42,133 bases of DNA. Source: Deltaproteobacteria bacterium. GTDB taxonomy: Bacteria; Desulfobacterota; Desulfomonilia; UBA1062. The position numbers and the translations under genes were made by a program. Each line of letters begins with the position of its first letter. Within the stretch, counting starts at the first letter, position 1. The notes below the pieces were generated by a model. It saw only the letters and a list, made by a program, of their open reading frames with translations. It ran no database searches and was not told the origin of the DNA. Positions 25,435-36,353 of this stretch are shown here, one piece after another. Location of the stretch: contig JAJFUP010000281.1 of the NCBI GenBank assembly GCA_021372395.1, positions 1 to 42,133 on the forward strand. The letters run 5' to 3'.

Positions 25435-25863
25435 ATGACCTGGACCAAGTTCTTCGGATGGTGCGTCGCTGCATCGGTGATGTTGGCCCTGCTGAACTTC
25501 AGCCTCAAGCAGATAAACAGGGAATACGGCAGAATGCTCTCGGCATGGGATCCCGGCTTCGCCGGGCGATACAAGACCTTCATGCGCTTCATGGTGAAGA
25601 ATCACCGGTTCTTCGGGATGTCTGCCATCGGCGTGTTCGCGGTTCACTTCGGCTCGGTCTGGCTGTCCGGCACCCTGTCCGTGACCGGGGCAATCACCGG
25701 CATGACGCTTCTTGCAGCGGCATCGCTGGGCGGCTATGGCTTCTACATCAACAGGAACTACCGGGCGGTGTGGCTCACCGCCCACCGGGGGTCTGCCTTC
25801 CTCCTGGCCGTCTGTATGGTCGTGCACATCATGGACAGGATCTTTCTCTTTGTGAGGCTGTAG
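25435..25863 (+). CDS. Four-helix membrane protein with two HX13H motifs (candidate di-heme b protein)
   Basis: A 142-residue, strongly hydrophobic protein with four predicted membrane helices (about 4-22, 57-77, 80-103, 113-138). Helix 2 carries His57 and His71, and helix 4 carries His117 and His131; each pair has exactly 13 residues between, and in each the first His is followed by Arg. This is the spacing and helix placement of the bis-His ligands for two b hemes in the cytochrome b core (helices B and D). No CXXCH c-type motif is present. I do not recognise the family; a minimal quinone- or electron-transfer cytochrome b is an inference from the motif. It stands alone, flanked by an EAL-HDOD gene (divergent) and a hydrolase gene (convergent), with no reductase partner nearby. 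The ribosome site (GAGAG) is weak. Confidence 0.75.
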   Translation: MTWTKFFGWCVAASVMLALLNFSLKQINREYGRMLSAWDPGFAGRYKTFMRFMVKNHRFFGMSAIGVFAVHFGSVWLSGTLSVTGAITGMTLLAAASLGGYGFYINRNYRAVWLTAHRGSAFLLAVCMVVHIMDRIFLFVRL

Positions 25864-25888
25864 AACCGGCAGGTCAGGGAGTCCGGTA

Positions 25889-26776
25889 TCATTGTCTCTC
25901 GAGCTTGGCAATGCAGTTCACCTTGGCCCGTAGGTTCATCAGGAAGGCATTCTTTTCCTGACCGATGCGGGAAGGGTCATAGAGCCTCTCGAAGAGCCGT
26001 CCCGTCGTACCATCGACATCCCGGCCGCACTCCATGAGGGCCTCGGAAATCATGTCTCTCCATGCATGAGCGGCAGGGATCGCTTTCTCGAGGAACTCTG
26101 CTGCATCGTCTCCCGTGAGGCTCGGGCCGTGGGGCATGAGGATCATGGACGGTCTCCTGGCAAGGATCTTTTTCACCGAAGCCACGTATGAGTCGAAGTC
26201 GGTGAGGAATTCCGGACAGATGTCGCCGTCCAGCTGGACCACACCGAGGGCTTCTCCCGGGACCACGGCCCCGGGAGGATCGATGAGGTAGGTCACCGAG
26301 TCTCTCGTGTGTCCGGGCGTCTCGAGGACCGTGATCACGATCCCATCGCCCGGCTCGAGCGTATAACCCTCCCGGAGGATCAGATCGATCTGCGGGGGTT
26401 TGAATTCCGTGCAGGGGTCCATGGTGCCCAGCATCTGTCTGACGATATCGCTCAAGTGCGTCATGGATGCTACTGCCCCGGGTTTTTTCATCACCTCCCT
26501 CACGAGGGGGTGCCCTGCGATCTTCAGGCCTTTGAAGCGATCCTTGATGGAGGAACATGCCCCGATGTGGTCGTAGTGAGAATGGGTGACGCAGAGCACG
26601 GAGGGTTGCCTGGAGCCGAGAGCTTCCTCCAGGGCCTTGACGTATACAGGCCCCATGAAGCTCATGCCTGCATCGAACAGGAAGGGGCGGGGTGAGTCGA
26701 TGAGAAAGACGGGAAGCCCCGTGTCACCGAGTATCACGATGCTGCCGGTCATCTTCGTGGGTGCGTTCAATTTCAT
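25889..26776 (-). CDS. Metallo-beta-lactamase-fold hydrolase
   Basis: A 295-residue protein. First-site ligands are His65, His67, Asp69 and His70 in THSHYDH, with His156 in TPGHTRDS and a C-terminal histidine in LMPHG. The usual bridging Asp after the fifth strand is replaced by Glu175 in VPGEALG, a variant seen in some thioesterase-like members of the fold. A C-terminal helical region (about 215-295) follows. The substrate is unknown. No ribosome site precedes the ATG at 26776, and the likely promoter would start transcription only a few bases before it, so the message may be nearly leaderless; the alternative ATG at 26752 has no better site. It converges with the small membrane protein gene. 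Confidence 0.84.
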   Translation of the reverse strand: MKLNAPTKMTGSIVILGDTGLPVFLIDSPRPFLFDAGMSFMGPVYVKALEEALGSRQPSVLCVTHSHYDHIGACSSIKDRFKGLKIAGHPLVREVMKKPGAVASMTHLSDIVRQMLGTMDPCTEFKPPQIDLILREGYTLEPGDGIVITVLETPGHTRDSVTYLIDPPGAVVPGEALGVVQLDGDICPEFLTDFDSYVASVKKILARRPSMILMPHGPSLTGDDAAEFLEKAIPAAHAWRDMISEALMECGRDVDGTTGRLFERLYDPSRIGQEKNAFLMNLRAKVNCIAKLERQ

Positions 26777-26786
26777 CTTGAAGGAT

Positions 26787-26815
26787 TCTATAGCAGATCG
26801 GTGAACCTGTGAAAA
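26787..26815 (-). promoter_or_regulatory. Putative promoter for the minus-strand hydrolase gene
   Basis: On the minus strand, TTTTCA (26810-26815) and TATAGA (26787-26792) are 17 bases apart. Transcription would begin near 26780, about four bases before the ATG at 26776. It lies back to back with the plus-strand promoter at 26844. Confidence 0.33.
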
Positions 26816-26843
26816 GTCGCATATCTATAGGTGCAACCGCCTG

Positions 26844-26872
26844 TTGACAGGGGGATGTATCTGTGGTCTAGA
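26844..26872 (+). promoter_or_regulatory. Putative promoter for the small coiled-coil gene and the ilv-leu cluster
   Basis: A perfect TTGACA at 26844-26849 is followed after 17 bases by TCTAGA (26867-26872), a weak -10. Transcription would begin near 26880 and run through the 74-residue gene into ilvB unless the hairpin at 27130 stops it. Confidence 0.42.
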
Positions 26873-26906
26873 TGGAGCTTACCGAAACGGCCGAGGGGTG
26901 AAGCAT

Positions 26907-27131
26907 ATGGAAGATACGGATTTGCAGCTCATTCGCAAGCTCATCCCAAAAGATAAAGAGCTGAAGCGGCTTTGGGATGAGCACCTCGAGTATGAGGAAA
27001 AGCTTGATCAGTTCAACAAACGAAGATACCTGAGCACGGAAGAAGAGATACGCCGCAAGGAGCTCCAGAAGCTCAAGCTGCAGGGAAAAGATTTGATTGA
27101 GGAGATCCTCCGCAGATACCGGAACGAGTGA
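26907..27131 (+). CDS. Small coiled-coil protein, DUF465/YdcH-like
   Basis: A 74-residue, highly charged helical protein. The spacing of leucines and the segment LWDEHLEYEEKLDQFNKRRYLSTEEEIRRKELQKLKLQGKD resemble DUF465 (YdcH), a short dimeric coiled coil of unknown function. The ATG at 26907 has GAGGGG eight bases upstream; a longer frame beginning at 26844 would start inside the -35 promoter box and is rejected. It is followed by a weak hairpin with a T7 run, then ilvB 51 bases on. Family resemblance is from memory of sequence character, so moderate confidence. Confidence 0.68.
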   Translation: MEDTDLQLIRKLIPKDKELKRLWDEHLEYEEKLDQFNKRRYLSTEEEIRRKELQKLKLQGKDLIEEILRRYRNE

Positions 27132-27158
27132 CCCGGATCGCAGGGTCTTCCTTTTTTT
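27130..27158 (+). terminator. Weak intrinsic terminator or attenuator before ilvB
   Basis: GACCC (27130-27134, overlapping the stop of the small gene) pairs with GGGTC (27143-27147), and a T7 run follows at 27152-27158. The stem is only five pairs. It could end the small transcript or limit readthrough into ilvB. Confidence 0.4.
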
Positions 27159-27182
27159 GAGATACACTGCTGGTCAGAACAC

Positions 27183-30408
<3,226 letters not shown>

Positions 30409-30557
30409 ATACGAGCGATTTGCCCAAGAGTGAAACGATAAGAGGCAAGGAGACAGAAGATAGAAGAATATCAAGGGTCGGCCAGGTCTTTTGGCCTGTC
30501 CGGCAAAAGGATGCCTGGAGTTAGGAACCCACCCCATACACAGTGGAGCGGCTTATA

Positions 30558-31178
30558 GTGAATATCCGTAAAGAAGGGTACCCATTCATCGGTGTTGCAG
30601 CACTGCTTGCTGCGTTGTTGTTCCGAACGAGAGCTTTTGCCCTGCGGGTTCTGGGGATTCTGCCTCTTTTGTTCGTCACGTGGTTTTTCCGGGATCCCGA
30701 CCGGGTGACTCCCTCCGGGGATGATCTCGTGATCTCGCCGGCTGACGGAACCGTGCTGGACGTGGTGGAAACAGAAGAAGACAGGGTGGGACCATGCTCC
30801 AAGGTGTCCATCTTCATGTCCGTGTTCAGCGTCCACGTCAACCGTTCCCCGGTGAAGGCCACGGTGCAGGAGGTGCGCTACCGGCCGGGTACCTTCCACG
30901 TGGCGAGCATGGGAAAGAAGACCGATGACAACGAACGCATGATCATCTATCTGAGCACCGACAGGGGTATGTTCAGAGTCGATCAGATCGCAGGGCTTGT
31001 GGCACGAAGGATCGTGTGCTGGCTGACTGCCGGTCAGGCAGTGGAGCCGGGTGAAAAGATCGGGCTCATCAGGTTCGGGTCGCGCGTGGAGTGCTGGCTC
31101 CCCCGGGGGTTTGTCGTGACCTGCAAGCGGGGAGACAAGGTCTGTGCCGGACAAACCGTCATCGGGAGGCTTCAATGA
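30558..31178 (+). CDS. psd: Phosphatidylserine decarboxylase proenzyme (short, FGSR type)
   Basis: A 206-residue membrane-associated enzyme that makes phosphatidylethanolamine. It is of the compact type cleaved at Gly-Ser: Gly174-Ser175 in RFGSRVECWLP, where Ser becomes the pyruvoyl group. An N-terminal hydrophobic segment (about 9-45) anchors it. Further landmarks are FRDPDR, SPADG, SVFSVHVNRSPV and KKTDDNER. The GTG at 30558 is preferred over one at 30543, because GGAG at 30545-30548 is nine bases before it and the protein then begins NIRKEGYPFIG, as in relatives. pssA starts within its stop codon (ATGA), so the two steps of phosphatidylethanolamine synthesis are coupled. Confidence 0.94.
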   Translation: MNIRKEGYPFIGVAALLAALLFRTRAFALRVLGILPLLFVTWFFRDPDRVTPSGDDLVISPADGTVLDVVETEEDRVGPCSKVSIFMSVFSVHVNRSPVKATVQEVRYRPGTFHVASMGKKTDDNERMIIYLSTDRGMFRVDQIAGLVARRIVCWLTAGQAVEPGEKIGLIRFGSRVECWLPRGFVVTCKRGDKVCAGQTVIGRLQ

Positions 31179-31960
31179 GAAGAAAGCGTGACGCAACGGA
31201 AAAAAGAAAACGTGCTGTGCCGTTTCTGCCGAACTTCATCACCGCCCTGAGCCTCTTCTGCGGCTTCTACTCCATCATGTTCTCGCTCAAAGGCAACTAC
31301 TACATGGCTTCCATCTTCATCCTGATCTCGGGTTTCATCGACGGCATCGACGGAAGGGTCGCCCGCATGACGAACTCCACCTCCGAATTCGGCAAGGAGT
31401 TCGATTCGCTCTCGGACCTGGTGGCCTTCGGCGTGGCCCCTGCAATCCTGGTCTATCTCTGGGAGCTCAGTTCCTACGGCAAGTTCGGCTTCATCGCGAG
31501 CTTCCTCTTCGTGGCCTGCGGGGCCTTGCGGCTCGCCCGGTTCAACATCGACACCTCGGGCGGCATGACACACTTTACCGGGCTGCCCATTCCCCTGGCG
31601 GCTGCAGCTATTTCCAGCACATACCTGCTCACCGGCCTGACGGGATCGTTCCCGGCCCTGACCATCCTGGTGGGCGTCTACGTCCTTTCGTTCCTCATGG
31701 TGAGCAGCATCCCGTACCCGAGCTTCAAGCACATCGGCTACATCAAGGCCCACCCCTTCCAACTGCTCGTGGCAGGCGTCCTTTTGCTCGTGATCGTAGC
31801 CCTGGCACCGGAACTCATGTTTTTCGTCCTCGCCATGACCTTTATCGTGGGTGGTGCCCTCTGGAACGGTGTTGCGTACCTGTTCTCCTTCAGGAAAGAG
31901 AAAAAAGAGGTAAAGAGTAACGTGCATGAAAGCGTCTCAGGACAAGATCATCATATTTGA
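31175..31960 (+). CDS. pssA: CDP-diacylglycerol-serine O-phosphatidyltransferase
   Basis: A 261-residue integral membrane enzyme that makes phosphatidylserine from CDP-diacylglycerol and serine. The complete CDP-alcohol phosphotransferase motif is present: Asp59-Gly60, Ala63-Arg64, Gly73, Asp77 and Asp81 with exact spacing. It is mostly hydrophobic helices and ends in a charged tail. GGGAGG lies five bases before the ATG, which overlaps the psd stop. An in-frame ATG at 31091 lies inside psd and is rejected. The 3' end overlaps leuA by 35 bases. This is the class II, membrane-bound type, distinct from the E. coli enzyme. Confidence 0.95.
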   Translation: MRRKRDATEKRKRAVPFLPNFITALSLFCGFYSIMFSLKGNYYMASIFILISGFIDGIDGRVARMTNSTSEFGKEFDSLSDLVAFGVAPAILVYLWELSSYGKFGFIASFLFVACGALRLARFNIDTSGGMTHFTGLPIPLAAAAISSTYLLTGLTGSFPALTILVGVYVLSFLMVSSIPYPSFKHIGYIKAHPFQLLVAGVLLLVIVALAPELMFFVLAMTFIVGGALWNGVAYLFSFRKEKKEVKSNVHESVSGQDHHI

Positions 31961-33476
31961 CACCACGCTGAGGGACGGAGAACAGTCCCCCGGCGCCAGC
32001 ATGGATGTCCATGAAAAAGTCCTTGTGGCCAAGCAGCTCGAGATCCTGGGGGTGGACAAGATAGAAGCGGGGTTCCCGGTCTCCTCGCCCGGTGATTTCG
32101 ATGCGGTGCAGGCCGTTGCCGGAGTGGTGAAGAGGCCCACGGTCATCGGGTTGTGCCGGGCCCGGGAGGAAGACATCCGAACCGCCTGGGACGCAGTGAG
32201 GGAAGCGAAGAACCCCGGGCTGCACACCTTTATCGCCACGTCCGACATCCACATGAAGTACAAGTTGCGGATGACCAAGGACGAGGTGCTCGGATCGGTG
32301 GAGAATGCCGTGGGCATCTGCCGCTCGCTGTCCGAGAGTGTGGAATTCTCGGCAGAGGATGCGACCCGATCGGACTGGGACTTTCTGGTCGAAGTCTTCA
32401 GCACTGCCATTGCCTCTGGCGCCAACACCATCAATGTACCGGACACCGTGGGATACACGAATCCCCAGGAGTTCTCCAACCTCATCACGTACCTGAAAAG
32501 GCATGTCAGGGGCATTGACGACGTCACCATGAGCGTCCACTGCCACAACGACCTCGGGCTTGCCACCTCGAACTCGGTGGCTGCTGTGCTTGCCGGTGCA
32601 AGGCAGGTCGAGTGCACGGTCAACGGCATCGGAGAGCGTGCGGGAAACACCTCGCTGGAGGAGATCGCCATGATCTTCACGGTGAGAAAGGACCTCTACA
32701 AGGGCCTCTACACCGGCATCGACACGACCCAGATCTTCCCCACCAGCAGGCTCGTGTCTCACGTCACCGGCATCCCGGTCCAGCCAAACAAGGCCGTCGT
32801 GGGTTCGAACGCCTTTGCTCACGAGGCGGGAATCCACCAGGACGGCTACCTCAAGGAGCACTCCACCTACGAGATCATGACCCCGGAAACCGTGGGCCTC
32901 GGGATGTCACAGCTCGTGCTCGGCAAGCATTCGGGGAAGCATGCGCTGGGCGAACGCCTCGAATCTCTCGGGTACCATGTGAACGACAAGGACCTGAAAA
33001 AGGTCTTCAAACGCTTCAAGGAGATCGCGGACAAGAAAAAAGAGATCTTCGACGCCGACATCGAGGCCATCGTCATCGAGGAGATCTACCGGGTCCCGGA
33101 CAAGTACGAGCTTAAGCACCTCAATGTCACCTCCGGCACGGTCGCGGTTCCCACTGCAACCGTGCATCTCATGGTGGAGGGGAAGCTGGTCCGTCAGGCG
33201 GGCTTCGGGAATGGTCCCGTGGATGCCCTCTTCAAGACCATCATCAGCATGACCGGGTTCGCTGCCGAGCTCAGGCGATTCGTCGTGAGCTCCATCACCG
33301 GCGGAACCGATGCCCAGGGAGAGGTGACCGTGGAGCTCATGGACAAGGGAATGACGGCCGTGGGTCAGGGATCGGATCCGGATATCCTCGTGGCATCCGC
33401 CAAGGCCCTGATCAACGCCATGAATCGGATAGAGTTTCTCAGGAACAAAAAGTCCGGCGAACTGCCGAACCTGTAG
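31926..33476 (+). CDS. leuA: 2-isopropylmalate synthase
   Basis: A 516-residue enzyme condensing acetyl-CoA with 2-ketoisovalerate, the committed step to leucine. The HMGL-type TIM barrel has the metal-site motif FDTTLRDGEQSPG (Asp12), EAGFPVSS, and HCHNDLGLA, with VNGIGERAGN in between. The C-terminal regulatory domain (about 390-516), which binds leucine, is present and ends in QGSDPDILVASAKALINAMNR. The full-length form with this domain argues against a short citramalate synthase. It begins inside pssA in another frame and is followed by leuC after ten bases. Confidence 0.96.
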   Translation: MKASQDKIIIFDTTLRDGEQSPGASMDVHEKVLVAKQLEILGVDKIEAGFPVSSPGDFDAVQAVAGVVKRPTVIGLCRAREEDIRTAWDAVREAKNPGLHTFIATSDIHMKYKLRMTKDEVLGSVENAVGICRSLSESVEFSAEDATRSDWDFLVEVFSTAIASGANTINVPDTVGYTNPQEFSNLITYLKRHVRGIDDVTMSVHCHNDLGLATSNSVAAVLAGARQVECTVNGIGERAGNTSLEEIAMIFTVRKDLYKGLYTGIDTTQIFPTSRLVSHVTGIPVQPNKAVVGSNAFAHEAGIHQDGYLKEHSTYEIMTPETVGLGMSQLVLGKHSGKHALGERLESLGYHVNDKDLKKVFKRFKEIADKKKEIFDADIEAIVIEEIYRVPDKYELKHLNVTSGTVAVPTATVHLMVEGKLVRQAGFGNGPVDALFKTIISMTGFAAELRRFVVSSITGGTDAQGEVTVELMDKGMTAVGQGSDPDILVASAKALINAMNRIEFLRNKKSGELPNL

Positions 33477-33486
33477 AGGAGCGTCA

Positions 33487-34752
33487 ATGGGAATGAACAT
33501 TGCGGAAAAGATCCTGGCCGCGCACACGAAGACCCCTGAATTCCGGCCGGGCGACATCATAAAGGTGAGCGTCGACGTGGCGCTGGCCAACGACATCACG
33601 GCTCCCATCGCCATCCAGGCCTTCGGGTCGAGCGGCCTTACGAGGCTCCCGGACCCGGACAGAGTCGTTTTCGTCCTCGACCATTTCACGCCGAACAAGG
33701 ACATCGCATCCGCCAACCAGTGCAAGCTCGTGAGGGACTTTGCCAGGCAGCAGGGCATCTCCCGTTTCTTCGATGGGGGCGAGGCCGGGGTGGAGCATGC
33801 GCTGCTTCCCGAGAAGGGGCTCGTAGTGCCCGGCGACCTCGTCATCGGTGCCGACAGCCACACATGCACCTATGGGGCGCTGGGTGCATTTGCCACCGGC
33901 GTCGGAAGCACCGACCTCGCGGCGGCCATGATGACCGGCCAGGCATGGATGAAGGTCCCGCAGACCATGAAGTTCGTCTTCGACGGAGAGCTGCGTCCCT
34001 GGGTAGGGGGCAAGGACCTCATCCTCTACCTCATCGGGAAGATCGGTGTGGATGGCGCTCTCTACCGGGTCATGGAGATGGAAGGCCCGGGCATCGATGC
34101 CCTCGAGGTGAGCGACCGCCTGAGCATGTCCAACATGGCCATCGAGGCGGGTGCCAAGGCGGGCATCATGGCGCCGGATGAAAAGACCGAAGCCTATGTG
34201 AAGCCTCGCGCCACACGCCCGTACACGTTGTATGCCAGCGACCCCGATGCGGTCTACGAGTCGACCACCATTTTCGACTGCGCGGATATCGAGCCGCAGG
34301 TCGCCTTCCCGCACCTGCCCGAGAACAGCCGGGGCATCAGCGAGGTAGGGGAGGTGGCGATCGACCAGGTGGTCATCGGGTCCTGCACGAACGGGCGTAT
34401 CGAAGACCTTCGCGTGGCATCCAGGATCATGAAAGGCAACCGCGTGGCAAAGGGCCTGCGGTGCCTGATCCTCCCCGCAACCCCGCTCGTGTTCCGCCAG
34501 GCCGTTTCCGAGGGCCTCATCGGGGTGTTCCTCGATGCCGGGGCCATTGTCGGCCCGCCCACCTGCGGTCCGTGCCTCGGCGGGCACATGGGCATTCTGG
34601 CAAAAGGCGAAAAGGGCCTGGCAACCACGAACCGGAACTTCGTGGGCAGGATGGGCGATACGGGGAGCGAGGTCTACCTCAGCGGACCCGCGGTGGCAGC
34701 CGCGTCTGCCGTAACCGGCAGGATATCGGCCCCCCAGGAGGTGCTGCCATGA
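33487..34752 (+). CDS. leuC: 3-isopropylmalate dehydratase, large subunit
   Basis: A 421-residue aconitase-family subunit carrying a [4Fe-4S] cluster; with LeuD it isomerises 2- to 3-isopropylmalate. Cluster cysteines are Cys300 (GSCTNG), Cys360 and Cys363 (CGPCLGG). Other motifs are the substrate-loop [13 protein letters not shown] and the N-terminal IAEKILAAH. The 420-residue length is that of the archaeal/anaerobe-type enzyme rather than the longer E. coli one; homoaconitase cannot be strictly excluded, but the leu context decides. GAGGAG precedes the ATG. The stop overlaps the leuD start by four bases. Confidence 0.96.
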   Translation: MGMNIAEKILAAHTKTPEFRPGDIIKVSVDVALANDITAPIAIQAFGSSGLTRLPDPDRVVFVLDHFTPNKDIASANQCKLVRDFARQQGISRFFDGGEAGVEHALLPEKGLVVPGDLVIGADSHTCTYGALGAFATGVGSTDLAAAMMTGQAWMKVPQTMKFVFDGELRPWVGGKDLILYLIGKIGVDGALYRVMEMEGPGIDALEVSDRLSMSNMAIEAGAKAGIMAPDEKTEAYVKPRATRPYTLYASDPDAVYESTTIFDCADIEPQVAFPHLPENSRGISEVGEVAIDQVVIGSCTNGRIEDLRVASRIMKGNRVAKGLRCLILPATPLVFRQAVSEGLIGVFLDAGAIVGPPTCGPCLGGHMGILAKGEKGLATTNRNFVGRMGDTGSEVYLSGPAVAAASAVTGRISAPQEVLP

Positions 34753-35243
34753 TCTTCAAGGGAAGCGCGTGGCGCTTTGGGGATGACATCGACACCGACG
34801 CCATCATTCCGGCCCGCTATCTCAACACCTCGGACCCCGGCGAGCTGAAGAAACACTGTATGGAGGATGCGGACCCGCAGTTCCCCACAAAGGTAAAGCC
34901 CGGGGACATCATCGTGGCGGGCAAGAACTTCGGATGCGGTTCGTCGCGTGAGCACGCCCCCATCTCCATCAAGGCGGTCGGCGTGAGCTGCGTTATCGCC
35001 TCAAGCTTTGCCCGGATCTTCTTCCGGAACAGCTTCAACATGGGGCTGCCCATCTTCGAGTCAGACGAGGCGTCGAGGGCCATCGGTCAAGGCGATCTCG
35101 TGGAGGTCGACGCGAGCACCGGGCTCATCCGGGACCTCACGACCGGAGGCGAGTTCACGGCCCGGCCCATTCCGGCATTCATGCAGGAGCTCATCGCGGA
35201 CGGCGGTCTCATCGAGCATATCAGGAAAAGGGGCAGCATCTAG
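34749..35243 (+). CDS. leuD: 3-isopropylmalate dehydratase, small subunit
   Basis: A 164-residue swivel-domain subunit, the short form that pairs with the 420-residue LeuC. It shows the N-terminal [14 protein letters not shown], the loop [12 protein letters not shown], and the strand [19 protein letters not shown], all family signatures. AGGAGG lies just upstream, within the end of leuC, and the genes overlap by ATGA. The expected next gene, leuB (3-isopropylmalate dehydrogenase), is absent; an Asd-like gene follows after 63 bases. Confidence 0.96.
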   Translation: MIFKGSAWRFGDDIDTDAIIPARYLNTSDPGELKKHCMEDADPQFPTKVKPGDIIVAGKNFGCGSSREHAPISIKAVGVSCVIASSFARIFFRNSFNMGLPIFESDEASRAIGQGDLVEVDASTGLIRDLTTGGEFTARPIPAFMQELIADGGLIEHIRKRGSI

Positions 35244-35306
35244 GAAAGGCCCTTCGGCATGCCCTGACAACGGGAATACAGACAGGATACCATTCGGAGA
35301 AGATAT

Positions 35307-36320
35307 ATGCCATCTTGGTTGAAGGTCGCCGTGGTGGAGCCCACGGGGGTTACCGGCAGCGAGATCGTCAGGATACTCGACGAGAGGAACTTTCCGGTAA
35401 GCGAGCTGGTTCTCCTGGGCAGGAAGCGTTCAGTGGGTGAAAGGGTTGAGTTCCGGGGAGCGGATATCCCGGTGGCCGCCCTCGACGAAGGATCTTTCTC
35501 TGGCGTGGCCATCGCCTTCTTCGCCACGGACAGGGCAACGAGCGGCAAATTCTCCCCAATGGCCGTTTCCGCAGGCGCCGTTGTCATCGACCTCAGTTCC
35601 TGCTTCGCCCTGGATGAGCAGGTTCCCCTCGTGGTGCCGGAGATCAACGCCGAAAAGATCCGCACTCACAGGGGTATCATCGCGAGCCCCCGGGGAGCAA
35701 CCATCGAGCTGGTGCTGCCGCTTGCGCCGATCCACAGGTCTGCGCGGATCAGGCGGATCATCGTCTCCACCTATCAGGCGGTCTCGGACAGCGGCGAGCC
35801 TGCCATGGATGAGCTCACCACCCAGATCAGGGACCTGTTCAACTTCCGGGACGTCACCCTGGCGGTCTACCCGCACCAGATCGCGTTCAATGCCCTTCCA
35901 CACATCAGTTCTTTCACTGACAACGCGTACACCGAAGAGGAGATGGCAATCATCGCGGAGACCCGCAAAATCTTCGAAGACAGACACATGAGGATCTGCG
36001 CCACGAGTGTGCGCGTACCGGTGTTCTACTCACACGCAGAGTCGGTCAATATTGAGACAGCGAGAAAGATTACGGCTTCCCAGGTGCGGGAACTCCTCGC
36101 ACAGACGCCCGGAGTGAGGGTGGAAGACGACCCTTCGAACAATCTCTATCCCACGCCCATCCACGCCACGGGAAACGATGAATGCTTCGTGGGGAGGATA
36201 CGGGAAGACCTCTCCTCGGACAATGGGATCGCCATGTGGATCGTGTCCGACAATATCAGGAAGGGTTCGGCCCTCAATGCAATCCAGATCGCCGAGCACA
36301 TGCTGAACTCTCAACCGTAG
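35307..36320 (+). CDS. Aspartate-semialdehyde dehydrogenase-like protein lacking the catalytic cysteine
   Basis: A 337-residue relative of aspartate-semialdehyde dehydrogenase (Asd) and USG-1. The NADP-binding start VAVVEPTGVTGSEIVRIL, the segment VIDLSSCFALD, the loop YQAVSDSG, and the late RVPVF with a nearby His match Asd. But where Asd has NPNCSTIQ with the nucleophilic Cys, this protein reads SPRGATIE: Gly130 (codon 35694-35696) replaces Cys, and the flanking Asn residues are Ser and Arg. Dehydrogenase activity as known is therefore unlikely; it may be a USG-1-type protein of unknown role or a regulatory paralogue. GGAG lies eight bases before the ATG. It occupies the end of the leu cluster, where related bacteria often have leuB and asd. 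A true asd should exist elsewhere, since dapL and dapF are present. Confidence 0.83.
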   Translation: MPSWLKVAVVEPTGVTGSEIVRILDERNFPVSELVLLGRKRSVGERVEFRGADIPVAALDEGSFSGVAIAFFATDRATSGKFSPMAVSAGAVVIDLSSCFALDEQVPLVVPEINAEKIRTHRGIIASPRGATIELVLPLAPIHRSARIRRIIVSTYQAVSDSGEPAMDELTTQIRDLFNFRDVTLAVYPHQIAFNALPHISSFTDNAYTEEEMAIIAETRKIFEDRHMRICATSVRVPVFYSHAESVNIETARKITASQVRELLAQTPGVRVEDDPSNNLYPTPIHATGNDECFVGRIREDLSSDNGIAMWIVSDNIRKGSALNAIQIAEHMLNSQP

Positions 36321-36353
36321 ACTATCGCGCACCGTTCCGCTATAGGTGGTTCC

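Noticed and set aside
26844-26906. Extended start for the small coiled-coil protein
   Set aside because: The TTG at 26844 is the first base of a perfect TTGACA promoter box; the ATG at 26907 has a proper ribosome site and begins the coiled coil.
31091-31174. In-frame ATG giving PssA 28 more N-terminal residues
   Set aside because: It lies inside psd; the ATG at 31175 has GGGAGG five bases upstream and overlaps the psd stop as ATGA.
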